DNA of 64,000 nucleotides from Haloferax sp. Atlit-12N (GTDB lineage: Archaea; Halobacteriota; Halobacteria; Halobacteriales; Haloferacaceae): NCBI RefSeq assembly GCF_003383095.1, contig NZ_PSYW01000004.1:186001-250000 (forward strand). The letters are read 5' to 3'. Positions 63,284 to 64,000 of the stretch are shown piece by piece (the stretch's first letter is position 1; each line of letters begins with the position of its first letter). The translations under genes were made by a program, and so were the position numbers. The notes under the pieces were generated by a model. That model was not told the DNA's origin, made no database searches, and saw nothing but the letters and a program-made list of their open reading frames with translations.

Positions 63284-64000
63284 ATGTCATCAACACGGCT
63301 CTCTAGACGGTCGGTTTTGGCGCTCGCAGGCGCGAGCCTGACCAGCGGGTGCGTCCGGCAGCTCGAATCGACGGTCTCGCGCGACGAGCGGACGCCGCTT
63401 TCGCTCTCCATCAAGACCGTCCCCGCGGACGCCGACGCGACGGCGACGAAGCTCGCCCGCTACCTCGCCACTCGCCTCCAGGCGGTCGGCGTCGCGGCGA
63501 CCGTGGTTCCGATGAGCCGGGAGGAACTCCTCCGCGACGTGCTCTCGAACCACGACTTCGATATCTACGTCTCCCGGCTGCTGCTGCGGCGCGACCCGGA
63601 CTTCCTCCGTCCCCTGCTCCACTCTCGCTACGGCCCGGGACGCGGCTGGCAAAACCCGTTCGGATACGGCGACCTGTCGTTGGACTCGCTTCTGGAGCGA
63701 CAGCGGACCGAGACCGGTTCCGTCCGCGCCGCGACGCTCGCTGAGATTCAACGGCGCATCGTGGAGGCCCAACCGTTCACGCCCGTCGCGGCCCCGCGCC
63801 CGGCTCAGGCGACGCGGCCGGTGCGGGTCGACTGGCCGGACGGCGTCGGCATCCACAGCCTCACGGGATATCTCGGTGCCAGAGCTGTCACCACCACGTC
63901 GACCGCCTCGCGAACCGAGTCGACAGTCACGTCGTCGGCGACGCCCGCACCGACCGAGCAGTCGACGCCTGCAACGACCTCGGCGTCTACAACGACCCCG
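63284..64000 (+). CDS. Lipoprotein with a short SBP family 5-like domain (partial, cut by window end)
   Basis: The visible 239 residues begin with a Tat lipoprotein signal (RRSVLALAGASLTSGC). The next 190 residues resemble only the C-terminal lobe of peptide-type solute-binding proteins (SIKTVPADADATATKLARYL, later DIYVSRLLLRRDPDFLRPLL and SYGPGRGW-like RYGPGRGWQNPFGYGDLSLD). The N-terminal lobe is missing between the signal and this part, so it is a naturally short or truncated form. The visible end is a Ser/Thr/Pro-rich tail (STVTSSATPAPTEQSTPATT) that looks like a linker to a further domain. The frame is still open at base 64000. Confidence 0.72.
   Translation, partial: MSSTRLSRRSVLALAGASLTSGCVRQLESTVSRDERTPLSLSIKTVPADADATATKLARYLATRLQAVGVAATVVPMSREELLRDVLSNHDFDIYVSRLLLRRDPDFLRPLLHSRYGPGRGWQNPFGYGDLSLDSLLERQRTETGSVRAATLAEIQRRIVEAQPFTPVAAPRPAQATRPVRVDWPDGVGIHSLTGYLGARAVTTTSTASRTESTVTSSATPAPTEQSTPATTSASTTTP

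Overview
The window reads as the main chromosome of a halophilic archaeon, most like Haloferax or a near relative. The basis is very high G+C in coding DNA, strongly acidic proteins, many Tat signal peptides (RR-x-F/Y-L) followed by lipobox cysteines, leaderless starts with a TATA-like box about 26-35 bases upstream, and haloarchaea-typical families (HTH-10/bacterio-opsin activator, DUF1616, DUF5518-like, CE4-like deacetylases). The genus is an inference. No tRNA, rRNA, CRISPR array or intact insertion sequence was recognised.

Layout. (1) 1-12.9 kb is a cell-surface glycan region: a MOP-family flippase, a secreted beta-helix protein with four C-terminal repeat domains, then on the minus strand a CE4-type deacetylase lipoprotein, a GT2 glycosyltransferase and a DUF1616 membrane protein, then a second beta-helix lipoprotein that is a paralogue of the first, a VapBC pair and an ATP-grasp ligase. 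(2) 13-16.7 kb holds small housekeeping or regulatory genes: a ribbon-helix-helix protein, a helix-hairpin-helix-like protein, a lipoprotein, an HTH-10 regulator, and a minus-strand winged-helix-like plus 42-residue zinc-ribbon pair. (3) 16.9-19.8 kb is an NSS transporter, a small membrane partner and a proline-racemase-family epimerase in overlapping order. (4) 19.8-24 kb holds a MATE exporter with its TetR repressor, and a membrane histidine kinase. (5) 24-34.3 kb is an acetate island: aminotransferase, acs, a regulator made of a catalytically dead tyrosine-recombinase fold plus GAF-like plus HTH-10 domains, a second acs, a DUF4212/SSS symporter pair, a UspA protein and small ORFs.

(6) 34.4-45.6 kb is mixed: membrane proteins, a DHA2 exporter, a metallophosphoesterase with an inserted membrane segment, a DUF389 protein with a 21-bp repeat tail, a DUF1269 protein, a tyrosine recombinase and a frameshifted amino-acid permease with its UspA-like partner. 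(7) 46.4-55.7 kb is a catabolic and uptake island: an IclR regulator, an M20-type amidohydrolase of the carbamoylase/allantoate class, a peptide-type ABC importer with the two ATPases fused, and a DUF1028 protein. (8) 56-64 kb holds a SprT-like metalloprotein, an atypical phosphohexomutase, a GT-C-like membrane protein and an arylsulfotransferase-like protein in one minus-strand run, then an LssY-C-like membrane protein and the start of a truncated solute-binding lipoprotein.

How they fit together. The first 13 kb look like polymer export, tailoring and surface display. The acetate island couples uptake (SSS/DUF4212) to activation (two Acs). The 47-56 kb island couples uptake of a small peptide-like or carbamoylated compound to its hydrolysis under IclR-type control. 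The strongest candidates for undescribed biology are the paired beta-helix genes with a 128-bp identical tract that flank the glycan genes, the dead-recombinase/HTH-10 fusion between the two acs genes, and the short leaderless ORFs that end in GTGA at the start of the next gene.
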